Positions 16,376-24,631 of a stretch of 64,000 bases of DNA are shown here, piece after piece (the first letter of the stretch is position 1; each line of letters opens with the position of its first letter). Origin of the DNA: Chromatiaceae bacterium (GTDB lineage Bacteria > Pseudomonadota > Gammaproteobacteria > Chromatiales > Chromatiaceae). The position numbers and the translations under genes are program-made. The stretch is from assembly GCA_016714645.1 (NCBI GenBank), contig JADKCI010000001.1, positions 1,364,001 through 1,428,000 on the forward strand. Reading direction: 5' to 3'. Below the pieces are notes generated by a model. That model was not told where the DNA came from. It was given only the letters and a program-made list of their open reading frames with translations, and made no database searches.

Positions 16376-17785
16376 CTATTTGGCATCGGAAGGATTTTGA
16401 TTCTTGAGTTCGACAAACTTGGCAGCCATCGTCGCGTTGCCCCGAGTCAGCTTCTTGATCGTCACGTCCTGCGCCTTGTCGTTCGCAAGTCGAAGGTTCC
16501 GATCGGTACCGAGGAGGGCGTCCTTCGTCTTCTGCAGGTGGTCGATTGACTTGTCGATCTCTACGATAGCCTTTTGGAAGTGCCCGGAGGCGAGGTCGTA
16601 ATTTCTCGCGAATGCCACCTTAAAGGTCTCAAGCTCAGTTTCGAAATTCGTGATGTCAATGTTCTGCGCCTTAACGAGCGCCAGTTCTGACTTGTACTTG
16701 AGCGAGTTCAACGCAGCATTCCGCAGCAGCGTGATGATCGGAATGAAGAACTGCGGCCGGACGACATACGTCTTCGGGAAGCGGTGGAACACGTCAATGA
16801 TCCCAGTGTTATAGAGCTCACTGTCGGGTTCCAGCAGGGAGACCAGCACCGCATATTCGCACCCTTTCTCGGTGCGATCTTTGTCGAGTTCCTTCAGGAA
16901 ATCCTCGTTCCTGTTCTTTGTCGCCGTTCGATCGATCTCGTTCTTCATTTCGAACATGATGGAAACGATTTCGGTGCCGGCTTCGTCCGTGTCGCGGAAG
17001 ATGTAGTCGCCCTTGCTGCCTGTCCGCGCATCGTTGTCCTTCTCGAAATAGGCCCTCGGAAACGCCGTAGCCCGAATGCGGTTGAACTCGGTCTCGCAAT
17101 GCTGTTCGAGTGTTTCGCCAACCATCTTGGTCGACAGGCGAGTCTTCATGTCACGGAGACGCTCGATCGCATCATCACGATCTTTGATCTGCGTCTCATA
17201 CTTGTCCTTGAGCGACTTCTCGGCAAGCTGCTTTTCAAGCGCGGCTCGTTCGAGGCCACTCCTCAATTCATCCCGTTCTTTCTCGACTCTACCAACAGCC
17301 TCGTTGATCGCCAGCTTCTGCGCAACCTCTATGGCGCCGAGCTTGGATTTCAGTTCCTGGATCGCAGCGTCCTTCGTCGCAGCAGCCTTCTGCAATTCGT
17401 TCAAAAGGTTCGCCTCGGCCAGCTTGGAAGAAGATTCCTTTTCACGCCTTGCCTGCTCAAGTTCGTTCGCGAGCGCGTCACGCTCTTTCTCCACTTTGCT
17501 GAGCGCTTCGGTAACGGCGAGCTTCCGCGCGACCTCACCCGCATCGAGTTTGGCCTTCAGTTCCTGAATCTCGGATTCCTTGGTCGCGGCAACCTTCTGC
17601 AACTCGCTGGCGACCTTGGTCGTGGCAAGCTCAACGGCATTCCGTTTGTCCTGCTCAGCCAGCTCAAGTCGCTCGTGCAATTGCTGCTCGAACTCGCTAT
17701 CGCGAACCTGCTTCAGGATGTCCGCGTACCCGGCCTCGTCGATCTTGAACGCTTTCCCGCAGTGTGGGCAGATGATTTCGTGCAT
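16376..17785 (-). CDS. DUF2130 protein: zinc-knuckle, coiled coil and PD-(D/E)XK-like nuclease core
   Basis: A 469-residue protein. It opens with a Cys/His knuckle, CPHCGKAF (residues 6-13). Residues 30-215 are a long charged coiled coil with an internal duplication: the segment from Glu61 recurs from Glu130 (ELQKVAATKESEIQELKAKL versus ELQKAAATKDAAIQELKSKL), a 69-residue period. The DUF2130 domain follows, with GSKGDYIFRD (Asp260) and FEMKNE (Glu279, Lys281), matching the Asp...Glu-x-Lys pattern of PD-(D/E)XK nucleases. A second coiled coil closes the protein. The start ATG has GAGAGG upstream. It is the first gene of the operon with SIR2 and HerA. The nuclease function is inferred from motif spacing only. 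Confidence 0.8.
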   Translation of the reverse strand: MHEIICPHCGKAFKIDEAGYADILKQVRDSEFEQQLHERLELAEQDKRNAVELATTKVASELQKVAATKESEIQELKAKLDAGEVARKLAVTEALSKVEKERDALANELEQARREKESSSKLAEANLLNELQKAAATKDAAIQELKSKLGAIEVAQKLAINEAVGRVEKERDELRSGLERAALEKQLAEKSLKDKYETQIKDRDDAIERLRDMKTRLSTKMVGETLEQHCETEFNRIRATAFPRAYFEKDNDARTGSKGDYIFRDTDEAGTEIVSIMFEMKNEIDRTATKNRNEDFLKELDKDRTEKGCEYAVLVSLLEPDSELYNTGIIDVFHRFPKTYVVRPQFFIPIITLLRNAALNSLKYKSELALVKAQNIDITNFETELETFKVAFARNYDLASGHFQKAIVEIDKSIDHLQKTKDALLGTDRNLRLANDKAQDVTIKKLTRGNATMAAKFVELKNQNPSDAK

Positions 17786-17986
17786 GCCTACGTTCCTCTC
17801 GCCTTCGTCAGAGTCTGCTTGTGCATCTCAGGGCCAGCCCCTTCCGCCGCAAGCGTTGCAATCCGGCATCCGACCGGCTGGAACCAATATAAACCAAACC
17901 ATCGGGACGGCAGGCTGAATGTCTCCGGAATACGCGTTCGCCGTATTGGAAAGCAGTAATTGGTGTGAATTCATGATCAGTGACTG

Positions 17987-18274
17987 CTAAAGACCACATA
18001 GCAGATCAGACTGGCTCAGAACCCGCCGGCCGCAATGGCCGAACAACCGCCGTCCCGCCAGCGCCGACTTTCCGCGTTGGAGGAAGCGAGCGTCGTGGCC
18101 GAAATCCGCGCATGCGCCGCAACTCGTTGCGGTCCTCTCGGCGTCCATGTCGTCCATGAACTTGTAGATGAGGGCGATGGTGATCTGCTCGACCTGGGAT
18201 TTGGGGTCGGGCACTTTGCCGACGAGGATGTCGCGGGCGGTGTCGATGCGGCGTTTGGTGTCGGTGTCGAGCAC
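17987..18274 (-). pseudogene. hsdM: N-terminal stub of type I restriction methylase HsdM
   Basis: The frame starts at a GTG and reads MLDTDTKRRIDTARDILVGK, then VPDPKSQVEQITIALIYKFM and DDMDAE. This is the N-terminal helical domain of a type I N6-adenine methylase. After about 46 residues (near 18137) the similarity ends and the frame runs into the right inverted repeat of the cassette. No SAM-binding (FxGxG) or NPPF motif is present in the window, so the methylase is inactive. It is upstream of, and co-oriented with, the restriction-subunit tail at 12160-12330. Confidence 0.8.
17997..18072 (-). repeat. Right 76-bp inverted repeat flanking the SIR2-HerA cassette
   Basis: This is the reverse-complement partner of 12584-12659, with 69 of 76 positions identical by eye and no gaps. 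The outer end (18072) lies about 65 bases inside the broken hsdM homology. Confidence 0.85.
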
Positions 18275-18292
18275 GGGAATTCCTGAAACGGA

Positions 18293-18832
18293 TTATTCGG
18301 GCGGAAACCGCAGTTTCGAAAAGCTGCGCCCGGCCTGGATGGCGCGCCGCTCGATTTCCGCTGCCGACGCAAGCCAGCCTTGTTGCTCCAGAAACAACAG
18401 GTAGGCGCGGGTGCTGATCTTGCGGCAGTTGTCGGGCAGCAAAAAGCTGGCTCGGGCGATTTTGTGGTCCTCGAACAGGAACACGCCGGTTTGTCGCGGC
18501 TGGTCCAGGTTGAATGCTTCCAGTGCGAAGTCGTTCATGGTTTCCTGGATCGCCAGTTCGCCGAGATTGGCGGTGCGGGCAGCGGCGGGGTTCGCTGTCA
18601 GCATCTGCTGGTGATGCTGGAAGGTGCGGGTCGAGCGCATCGATACCTGGCCGGAGGCGGCCCACTGCGCCAGTTTCTCGCTGGTCGGCGTCTGGTTGCG
18701 CGTTACTTCGTGCAGCACCATATCGACCAGCACAATCGGCCAGCCGGGCTTGAACAGCAGGTCGAGCGCATCCGCATAGGCCAGCGTGATGAGCGGCCCG
18801 GCGTCGGGCAGCAGAGCGACGTTCGCGGCCAT
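18293..18832 (-). CDS. PIN-domain-like toxin of a toxin-antitoxin pair
   Basis: A 179-residue protein whose N-terminus LLPDAGPLITLAYADALDLL has the early acidic residue and hydrophobic strand of PIN-type ribonucleases, followed by VDMVLHEVTR. Further conserved-looking acidic residues occur in LGELAIQETMN and VFLFEDHKIARA, consistent with a PIN metal site. A role in RNA cleavage is inference. It starts ten bases after the stop of the small upstream gene, which looks like an antitoxin, and lies just ahead of the hsdM stub. Toxin-antitoxin pairs in this position, between hsdR and hsdM, are a known feature of type I restriction operons. Confidence 0.65.
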   Translation of the reverse strand: MAANVALLPDAGPLITLAYADALDLLFKPGWPIVLVDMVLHEVTRNQTPTSEKLAQWAASGQVSMRSTRTFQHHQQMLTANPAAARTANLGELAIQETMNDFALEAFNLDQPRQTGVFLFEDHKIARASFLLPDNCRKISTRAYLLFLEQQGWLASAAEIERRAIQAGRSFSKLRFPPE

Positions 18833-18842
18833 CGCGAGCGGC

Positions 18843-19190
18843 TCAGCTGTCCAGCGATTTCAGTTGCTCGACCATGTCGCGCGTGACGGCCTCCGACAAT
18901 CGCGGCATCGGCAGGTGGGCTTGTGCCATCAACAAAAAGAGGTCTTCTTCGCTGTCGATCCCCAGCGCGCGCATGGCTTCGTCGCTCGCGAGCCGCCCGA
19001 GCGAAAAATCGAGCAGCTGCCGGTAATTCTGGTTGCCTGTTGCTTCGGCCGCCTCGAAGGTTTCAACCAGATGGCGAAGCTCGGCGTTGAACAGCGCATT
19101 GACCGAGGTGTCCGTTTTGGCGGCAATGATTTTGGCGCGCTTGAGCAGATCGCGGTCGACCGCGCCGGTGAAATTGACGGTGCTTGCCAT
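18843..19190 (-). CDS. Small antitoxin-like DNA-binding protein
   Basis: A 115-residue protein beginning MASTVNFTGAVDRDLLKRAK. The beta strand followed by a Lys-rich helix with SVNALFNAELRHLVE resembles a ribbon-helix-helix antitoxin. The C-terminal half (LGIDSEEDLFLLMAQAHLPM) would bind the toxin. The ATG at 19190 is preferred because the family-like region begins there; a longer frame from 19271 would run through the palindromic promoter region. It precedes the PIN-like gene by ten bases, the normal antitoxin-first order. I am fairly sure of the pairing but not of the precise family. Confidence 0.6.
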   Translation of the reverse strand: MASTVNFTGAVDRDLLKRAKIIAAKTDTSVNALFNAELRHLVETFEAAEATGNQNYRQLLDFSLGRLASDEAMRALGIDSEEDLFLLMAQAHLPMPRLSEAVTRDMVEQLKSLDS

Positions 19191-19197
19191 TATCTTG

Positions 19198-19228
19198 ATC
19201 CCATGGGATGAACACATAAATAAGTGTA
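19198..19228. promoter_or_regulatory. Palindromes upstream of the toxin-antitoxin pair, candidate autoregulatory site
   Basis: ATCCCATGGGAT (19198-19209) is a perfect 12-base palindrome. ACACATAAATAAGTGT (19213-19228) has ACAC/GTGT arms around an A/T core. Both lie within 40 bases upstream of the antitoxin start, where such antitoxins bind to repress their own operon. Confidence 0.5.
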
Positions 19229-19274
19229 TCACCCGAATCTGTGTGACTGGAAGCGCCGGCATGTCATGCATGGC

Positions 19275-21812
19275 TCAGGCGGCAAACTGGTTCAAGGGGA
19301 CGTAGTCCTTGATGTATTCGGGGACGAGGGTGCGGTACCGCTGGGGCACGGCCCTGAAATCATGGGTGGTGAAGAAGGGGTTGGTCGCCAGATCGGTGAA
19401 TTGCCGGCTGTCGATGATGTCACGCACCCGGTTACTGGTGGCGTAGGCCTTGAAGAAGGTCTTGATGGCCGGGATGGTGGCGGGCGGCTCGGGTATGCGG
19501 TCGGCGATGAACTTGGTGAACTCTTCTTCCAGCAACTCATCCTTGGACTTGAAGCGGGGGATGAGGCCGAAGACCTTCTCCAGGATTTCGCGCAGGGTCA
19601 GACGGCGGTCCACAGCGGCGGCTTTGCGCAGTTTGTCGAGGCTGTAGTACTCCTCGGGCTGGTCGAAGACCTCGCGGTTGACGTAGTCGATGACGCGGTC
19701 CCACTGCCCGGCTTCAACGGCGGCGGCGATGGTGTCATTGGCGCGGATTACGTCTTCAAACTGCTCGAAGAACATGCGGTCGATCTTCATGCCCTCGGCG
19801 GTAATCTGCTCGACACGCAGCGAAGCCAGGATGTCGGCGCCGAGGTGCTCGTAAGTGCCGCTCATCCCCGGGCCTGGGCCGCCCCCGCCGTCGCCGCCCT
19901 TGCCCTGGGGCGGCGGGAGCTTCAGCACCTCGTCGTAGTTGAAATCCTTTTCGAAGTATTCGCAGTTGGCGAAGAAGTCGAACAGCTTGAAGGCCGTTTT
20001 CAGGGGCTGTTGCACGCCTTCCTTGAGGGCGTCGTCGAACAGCAGCTCGCGGAAGTCGTGCTTGCGGGTGCCGCGACCCTTGATCTGAATGAAGTCGGTG
20101 GGCGAGAAGATCGGGCGGAAAAGACCAATGTTGAGGATGTCGGTACAGTCGTAGCCGGTGGTCATCATGCCGACCGTCACGCAGATACGCGCCTTGCTGG
20201 TCTTGTAGGTGGGAATGAAGTTGCCGGAGCCGAGCAGCTTGTTGTTGGCGAAGTTGATGGTGAACTGCTGGGCGTCGGGTATCCGGGAGGTGACCTGCAC
20301 GGCGAAATCGGACTGGTATTTGCCGGGGTAGAGGCGGTCGGCCATCTGGTTGAGGATCTGGGTCAGCTTGGCGGCGTGGTCCTGGCTGACGGCGAAGATG
20401 ATCGACTTGCCCATTTCGCCGCTAACCGGGTCACGGAGGGCGTTTTCCAGGAAGGTCTTGCACAAGAGCTGGTTGGTGGCTTGGGCGAAGAAGCGTTTCT
20501 CGAACTCGCGTTTCTTGAAGGTCTCCTGCTGGTCCTCGCCGGCGTCGTCGGTGAAGGCGACGACGAAGCCGTCTTCGGAAAGCAGTTCGGTGGTGATCTC
20601 GGTGCGGGCATCTACGACGATGGGGTTGACCAGGTAGCCTTCCCTGACGCCATCGAGCAGGGAGTAGCGGAAGGTCGGCTGGCTGTTCTCGCAGCCGAAG
20701 GTGCGGTAGGTGTCGAGCAGCAGGCGGCGCTCGGCCTCGCGCGGGTCGCGGGTGCCCGGCTGTGCGTGGTCGAACCGGCGCAGGTAATCGCGCGGCGTGG
20801 CGGTGAGGCCGAGTTTGTAGCCGATGAAGTGGTCGAACACGGCGCGGGCATTGCCACCAATAGAGCGATGCGCTTCGTCGGAGATGACGAGATCGAAATC
20901 CGTCGGCGAGAAGAGCTTCTGGTACTTGTTGTTGAAGAGCAGGGATTGCACGGTGGTGACGACATTCTCCGCGCGTCGCCAGTCGTCCCGGTTTTCCTTG
21001 TAGATCACGGTCTGGTAGTCGGCGGAGAGGACCGCGGCGAAGGCCTTCTTGGCCTGGTCCTCCAGTTCAAGGCGATCCACCAGGAAGAGGACGCGGCGCA
21101 CATTGCCGGAACGGAGAAACAGCTTGATGACGGCGGCGGCGGTCAGGGTCTTGCCGGTGCCGGTGGCCATCTCGAACAGGAAGCGGTCCTTGCCTTCGCC
21201 GACCGCGGCCTGTAGGCGGTGGATGGCCTTGAGTTGATAGGGCCGGAGGAAGCGCAGCTTGTTGGTCTGGATGTATCCGGGTCGCTCCGCTGCGTTTCGC
21301 CACCCGGCTTCGGACTGGTAGTTCGGGCGCTGGGTGCGAACTATGTAGTCCTCGTCCACTTGCTCTTCGATCAGGCGTTGCGGATTAGGGGTGACCTTCC
21401 GGTAGCCGGTGACCGATTCGGGTGTCGGAAAGGCGGTAATGAGGTAGGGGCTGCCGCGTTCGAGATCCCAGAAATAGTGCAGGTTGCCGTTGGAGAGAAT
21501 GACGAAGCGGCAGTTCTGGGACCTGGCGTATTTACGCGCCTGCTCTTTGCCGATGAGTGGATTTTTGTCCTCGGCTTTGGCTTCGAGGACGAGCAGCGGG
21601 AAGCCCTTGGCATCGAGCAAGAGAAAATCGACAAAGCCTGTCGTGCTCTTCTCGAAGTTGTGGCCGAGGGCGTCCAGATCGGTGGACTTGATCGTGACGC
21701 TGGGTTCGAGGCGAATGTTGGCGGGCGCGGCGCCGGCTTGGAAAAATCGCCAGCCCCCCGCTTCGAGCAGCTTGTTGATCTTGATGCGGGCGGTGGCTTC
21801 CTTATCGGACAT
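19275..21812 (-). CDS. hsdR: Type I restriction endonuclease subunit R (HsdR, EcoEI-type)
   Basis: The ATP-dependent translocating and cleaving subunit of a type I restriction system, 845 residues. The N-terminal nuclease shows VDFLLLDAKG (Asp62) and LVLEAKAED (Glu77, Lys79), the PD-(D/E)XK core. The helicase motor follows: MATGTGKT (about 215-222), ISDEAHRS (DEAH, about 311-318), GLTATPRDY and QIKGRGTRKHD. The C-terminal EcoEI-type region ends the protein. It is complete and starts with ATG. Its partners are not: hsdM is a stub and hsdS is gone, so the enzyme cannot recognise DNA in the normal way. It is the first gene of the minus-strand island operon. Confidence 0.93.
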   Translation of the reverse strand: MSDKEATARIKINKLLEAGGWRFFQAGAAPANIRLEPSVTIKSTDLDALGHNFEKSTTGFVDFLLLDAKGFPLLVLEAKAEDKNPLIGKEQARKYARSQNCRFVILSNGNLHYFWDLERGSPYLITAFPTPESVTGYRKVTPNPQRLIEEQVDEDYIVRTQRPNYQSEAGWRNAAERPGYIQTNKLRFLRPYQLKAIHRLQAAVGEGKDRFLFEMATGTGKTLTAAAVIKLFLRSGNVRRVLFLVDRLELEDQAKKAFAAVLSADYQTVIYKENRDDWRRAENVVTTVQSLLFNNKYQKLFSPTDFDLVISDEAHRSIGGNARAVFDHFIGYKLGLTATPRDYLRRFDHAQPGTRDPREAERRLLLDTYRTFGCENSQPTFRYSLLDGVREGYLVNPIVVDARTEITTELLSEDGFVVAFTDDAGEDQQETFKKREFEKRFFAQATNQLLCKTFLENALRDPVSGEMGKSIIFAVSQDHAAKLTQILNQMADRLYPGKYQSDFAVQVTSRIPDAQQFTINFANNKLLGSGNFIPTYKTSKARICVTVGMMTTGYDCTDILNIGLFRPIFSPTDFIQIKGRGTRKHDFRELLFDDALKEGVQQPLKTAFKLFDFFANCEYFEKDFNYDEVLKLPPPQGKGGDGGGGPGPGMSGTYEHLGADILASLRVEQITAEGMKIDRMFFEQFEDVIRANDTIAAAVEAGQWDRVIDYVNREVFDQPEEYYSLDKLRKAAAVDRRLTLREILEKVFGLIPRFKSKDELLEEEFTKFIADRIPEPPATIPAIKTFFKAYATSNRVRDIIDSRQFTDLATNPFFTTHDFRAVPQRYRTLVPEYIKDYVPLNQFAA

Positions 21813-21859
21813 TCGTCGTCACGCCATGGTACGCTGCTTCGATGGCTGATCCGCGCGGA

Positions 21860-23050
21860 TCACAACCACCCGCCGCGCCGGAAGCGCCACAGCATGAAGC
21901 CGGCGATGCCCAGGCACACCACCCAGAAGACGGCATAGGTCCAGGGCCATTGGTTCTCGGGGATGTACATGTTCATCCCGTAGACCCCGGCTAGGAAGGT
22001 CAGGGGGATGAAGATGGTCCCGATGATGGTCAGCACCTTCATGATGTCGTTGGTGCGGTTGGAGATGATGGAGACATGGGTCTCCACCACCGTGGAGGCG
22101 ATCTCGCGGTAGGTCTCAATCAGGTCGATGATCTGGATGCAGTGGTCGTAGACGTCGCGGAAGTAGGTCTGGGTGATCTGGGAGAGGCACTCGTGGGGCT
22201 CGCGCTGGAGTTGAGCGATAAGCTCGCGCATGGGCCAGGCGATGCGCCGGATCATGACCAGGTCGCGCTTGATCAAGTGGATGGCCTGGAGGCTTTGCCG
22301 GTGCGGCCGGGTCAGGACATCCTCCTCGGCGTCCTCCAGGTGGCTGGAGGTCTCGTCCAGGATGGGGAAGAAGCGGTCCACCAGGGCGTCGAGGATGGCG
22401 TAGAGCAGGAAGCTCACGTCGTTCTGGCGCAGCCGCGAGCGCTCGCTGTCACAGCGCCGCCGGACCTCTTCCATGGCGGAGCAGTGGCTCTCCTGGAAGC
22501 TTAGCAGCGTGGTGCGGCCGAGGAACAGGCTGGTTTGTTCCCCGCGCAGCTCGCCGTCCACCAGGCGCAGCCGCCGGGCTATGACGAACAGGCGCCCGGG
22601 GAGGTCGCCGGTGCCCGGATAGTCCTCGGCCTTGGGTCTGTGGTTCGGGTCCAGGGCGTCCTCGATGGCCAGTGGGTGCAACTGGTATTTTTCCGCCAGG
22701 GCGCGGATGGTCCGGCGGTCCTGGAGTCCCTCCACATGGATCCAGCGTACCTTGGACCAGGCCGGTCGGTGCACGGCCAGAAAGGCGGCGATGTCGGCGA
22801 CCTCCTGGACCTGGATCTGGTCGGGGCAGTAGTCGGTGCAGATGATGCGCGCCGGCGGCAGGCCGGGGGTCTGGACCAGCTCGTGGTATTCGATGCCGGC
22901 CGCGGACCCAGGGGCGGTCTGCCCGGACCTGGGCATGGCCGGGGGCGGGGTGGCCTCGCGGCGGCGGCGGGCCTGAGTGCCGCGCAAGCTCTTGGGGTGG
23001 ATCCCGTGCCGTTGGGGTTTGGTGGTCCCGAGGCTTGCGGTGTCGGTCAT
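21860..23050 (-). CDS. corA: CorA-family magnesium/divalent cation transporter
   Basis: A pentameric inner-membrane Mg2+ or Co2+ channel. The C-terminus has the two CorA transmembrane helices and the signature GVYGMNMYIPENQWPW in the loop between them. The large N-terminal cytoplasmic region includes EDALDPNHRPKAEDYP, characteristic of the family. From the ATG at 23050 (GGAG eight bases upstream) the protein has 396 residues, with an extra proline- and arginine-rich N-terminal tail of about 50 residues. Its 3' end faces the defence island, 47 bases from the hsdR start, marking the island's right edge. Confidence 0.93.
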   Translation of the reverse strand: MTDTASLGTTKPQRHGIHPKSLRGTQARRRREATPPPAMPRSGQTAPGSAAGIEYHELVQTPGLPPARIICTDYCPDQIQVQEVADIAAFLAVHRPAWSKVRWIHVEGLQDRRTIRALAEKYQLHPLAIEDALDPNHRPKAEDYPGTGDLPGRLFVIARRLRLVDGELRGEQTSLFLGRTTLLSFQESHCSAMEEVRRRCDSERSRLRQNDVSFLLYAILDALVDRFFPILDETSSHLEDAEEDVLTRPHRQSLQAIHLIKRDLVMIRRIAWPMRELIAQLQREPHECLSQITQTYFRDVYDHCIQIIDLIETYREIASTVVETHVSIISNRTNDIMKVLTIIGTIFIPLTFLAGVYGMNMYIPENQWPWTYAVFWVVCLGIAGFMLWRFRRGGWL

Positions 23051-23136
23051 GTCCGGTCTCCAGGTACACACACAGAACAGGACGCCACTATCCGATTTTC
23101 CAAAAATCCAAGGCAGTCAAGGGGTGGGCCTTGGCA

Positions 23137-23508
23137 TCATTGCATCGAATGAAGGCCAATCATATTTCCCTCTGTATCGTAAACGAGGGAAATAAACCCA
23201 TACTGGCCTATCGAAAATTTGTCCTTGAAGATCTGACCACCATTTTCCTTGGCCCGTTCGGCCTCAAGGGCGCAGTCAGCGCAAGTGAAATAAACCAAGG
23301 TGCTGTTGCCACCCGATGGGCAGCCTTCCATCCTTACGAGTGCACCCATGGCACCGGGCCCATCCTCTTGCATTGGAAAAGCCCACATTTCAAGGTCAGG
23401 ACTTTCTAGCTGTTCAAATTGAATTGCGAACACGCATTCGTAGAAGGCTTTAGCGCGCTCCATGTTTTGGACATAGATTTCAAACCAACCAACTGGATTG
23501 CTTTTCAT
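23137..23508 (-). CDS. VOC-family (glyoxalase/bleomycin-resistance-like) protein
   Basis: A 123-residue protein with one vicinal-oxygen-chelate domain. It starts GWFEIYVQNMERAKAFYECV, the usual first beta-alpha unit. The central part is MWAFPMQEDGPGAMGALVRM and the end is LVYDTEGNMIGLHS, with a metal-site glutamate. The substrate cannot be predicted from the sequence. It is transcribed toward corA, 86 bases away, and has a 400-base spacer upstream. Confidence 0.85.
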   Translation of the reverse strand: MKSNPVGWFEIYVQNMERAKAFYECVFAIQFEQLESPDLEMWAFPMQEDGPGAMGALVRMEGCPSGGNSTLVYFTCADCALEAERAKENGGQIFKDKFSIGQYGFISLVYDTEGNMIGLHSMQ

Positions 23509-23912
23509 GATTTTTCCTCGAGAAATAATGGTGATGGGGGGCTAACGACTGGCCTAAAGGGGCCCCGCCTGGCACGGCCCCGCGTACCAGAGAAAAGGGT
23601 TGTGGCGGTTGCGCTTTTCGCCGAGGAGAGTACCCCTGTGAACGCCACCGAACAAGCCCGTTTTGACACCCTGGGCCAACGGTCATGGGCGAGAGGCTCA
23701 AGCACCATCCGAAGGTGGCGGAGCATGAGCGGCACTGCCACATTAAACTCAGCCTAGGCCCGATCTGGGCGTGGCTTCCGACCCCTGGGTCAGTTGGCAC
23801 CGCCAAGGGTAGAAATGAAGAAGACCCTAGCTTCCAGATCCCAGCCGGCCCATCCCCCGTCAACCGACCCGGGGTCGGCCAGAATCATGATCACACAGAC
23901 CCGTATGAGGCC
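23509..23912. other. Spacer without a recognised gene
   Basis: About 400 bases between the VOC and DUF924 genes. Short open frames exist on both strands, but none has a recognisable domain, a good ribosome site or neighbours that support it. Confidence 0.5.
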
Positions 23913-24476
23913 TCACCCGCGAAATGCCTCCGGGGAGGCTAGATAGGCGACTTCCTCGGCCGTATTGGCGCGCCCCAGGATGGCATTGCGATGCGGAAAG
24001 CGGCCGAAGCGCTGGATCAGCCCCTGATGATGGCGGGCGAAGCCCAAGGACTGTTCCAGGCCCGGCTGCTGGAACAGGCGCACCGAGCGCTCCTGATCCG
24101 CCAGGGCTTCGCTGTGCATGAAGGGCATATAAAGAAACGTCTGCTGCTCGGGCGGGAGGGCTTGATCCAGCCCGCGGTCGATAGCTCGCTCCGCGACCCC
24201 CCGGGCCGCCGTCTCGGTGGCAAAGGCCTCCGGCTGACCCCGGAACATGTTGAGCGGGAACTGATCCAGCACAATCACCAGGGCCAAGGCCCCTTCGGGC
24301 GTGATCTCCCAATCCGCCCGTTCGCCCGCCGCCGCTGCCTGGTAGGTGGCCAGGAAGCGCTCGCGCAAGGCCTGGTCAAACTCCGTCGTCGCCGCGAACC
24401 AGAGCGGCCGGACGGTAGCGGCGAACCAGAAGGTCACGACCTCGGAGGGGAGGGCGACAGTTGTGGTCGATGTCAT
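23913..24476 (-). CDS. DUF924 family protein
   Basis: A 187-residue protein of the DUF924 family, recognised by EVVTFWFAA near the start, ALVIVLDQFPLNMFRGQPEA in the middle and FGRFPHRNAILGR near the end. The fold is all-helical and TPR-like; the function is unknown. The ATG at 24476 has AGGAGA eight bases upstream, so the longer frame from 24509 is not needed. It stands alone between spacers, so context gives no functional hint. Confidence 0.88.
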   Translation of the reverse strand: MTSTTTVALPSEVVTFWFAATVRPLWFAATTEFDQALRERFLATYQAAAAGERADWEITPEGALALVIVLDQFPLNMFRGQPEAFATETAARGVAERAIDRGLDQALPPEQQTFLYMPFMHSEALADQERSVRLFQQPGLEQSLGFARHHQGLIQRFGRFPHRNAILGRANTAEEVAYLASPEAFRG

Positions 24477-24631
24477 CGGGGCTTCTCCTGTGCAAGGTTG
24501 AGTGATCATTCCGGTTGAGAAGACCCCGGGACAGGGGCGCTCTTAAGTCTAATCGGTATTGTCGCCTGCATGAGGCGGGATGCGTGACGCCAGGGAAGGG
24601 GCGCCCGGGCACGCGGGCAGGGCGCTGGCGC

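Noticed and set aside
19224..21215. 663-codon plus-strand open frame opposite hsdR
   Set aside because: Antisense shadow of a well-supported restriction subunit, with low-complexity Gly/Val/Glu composition.
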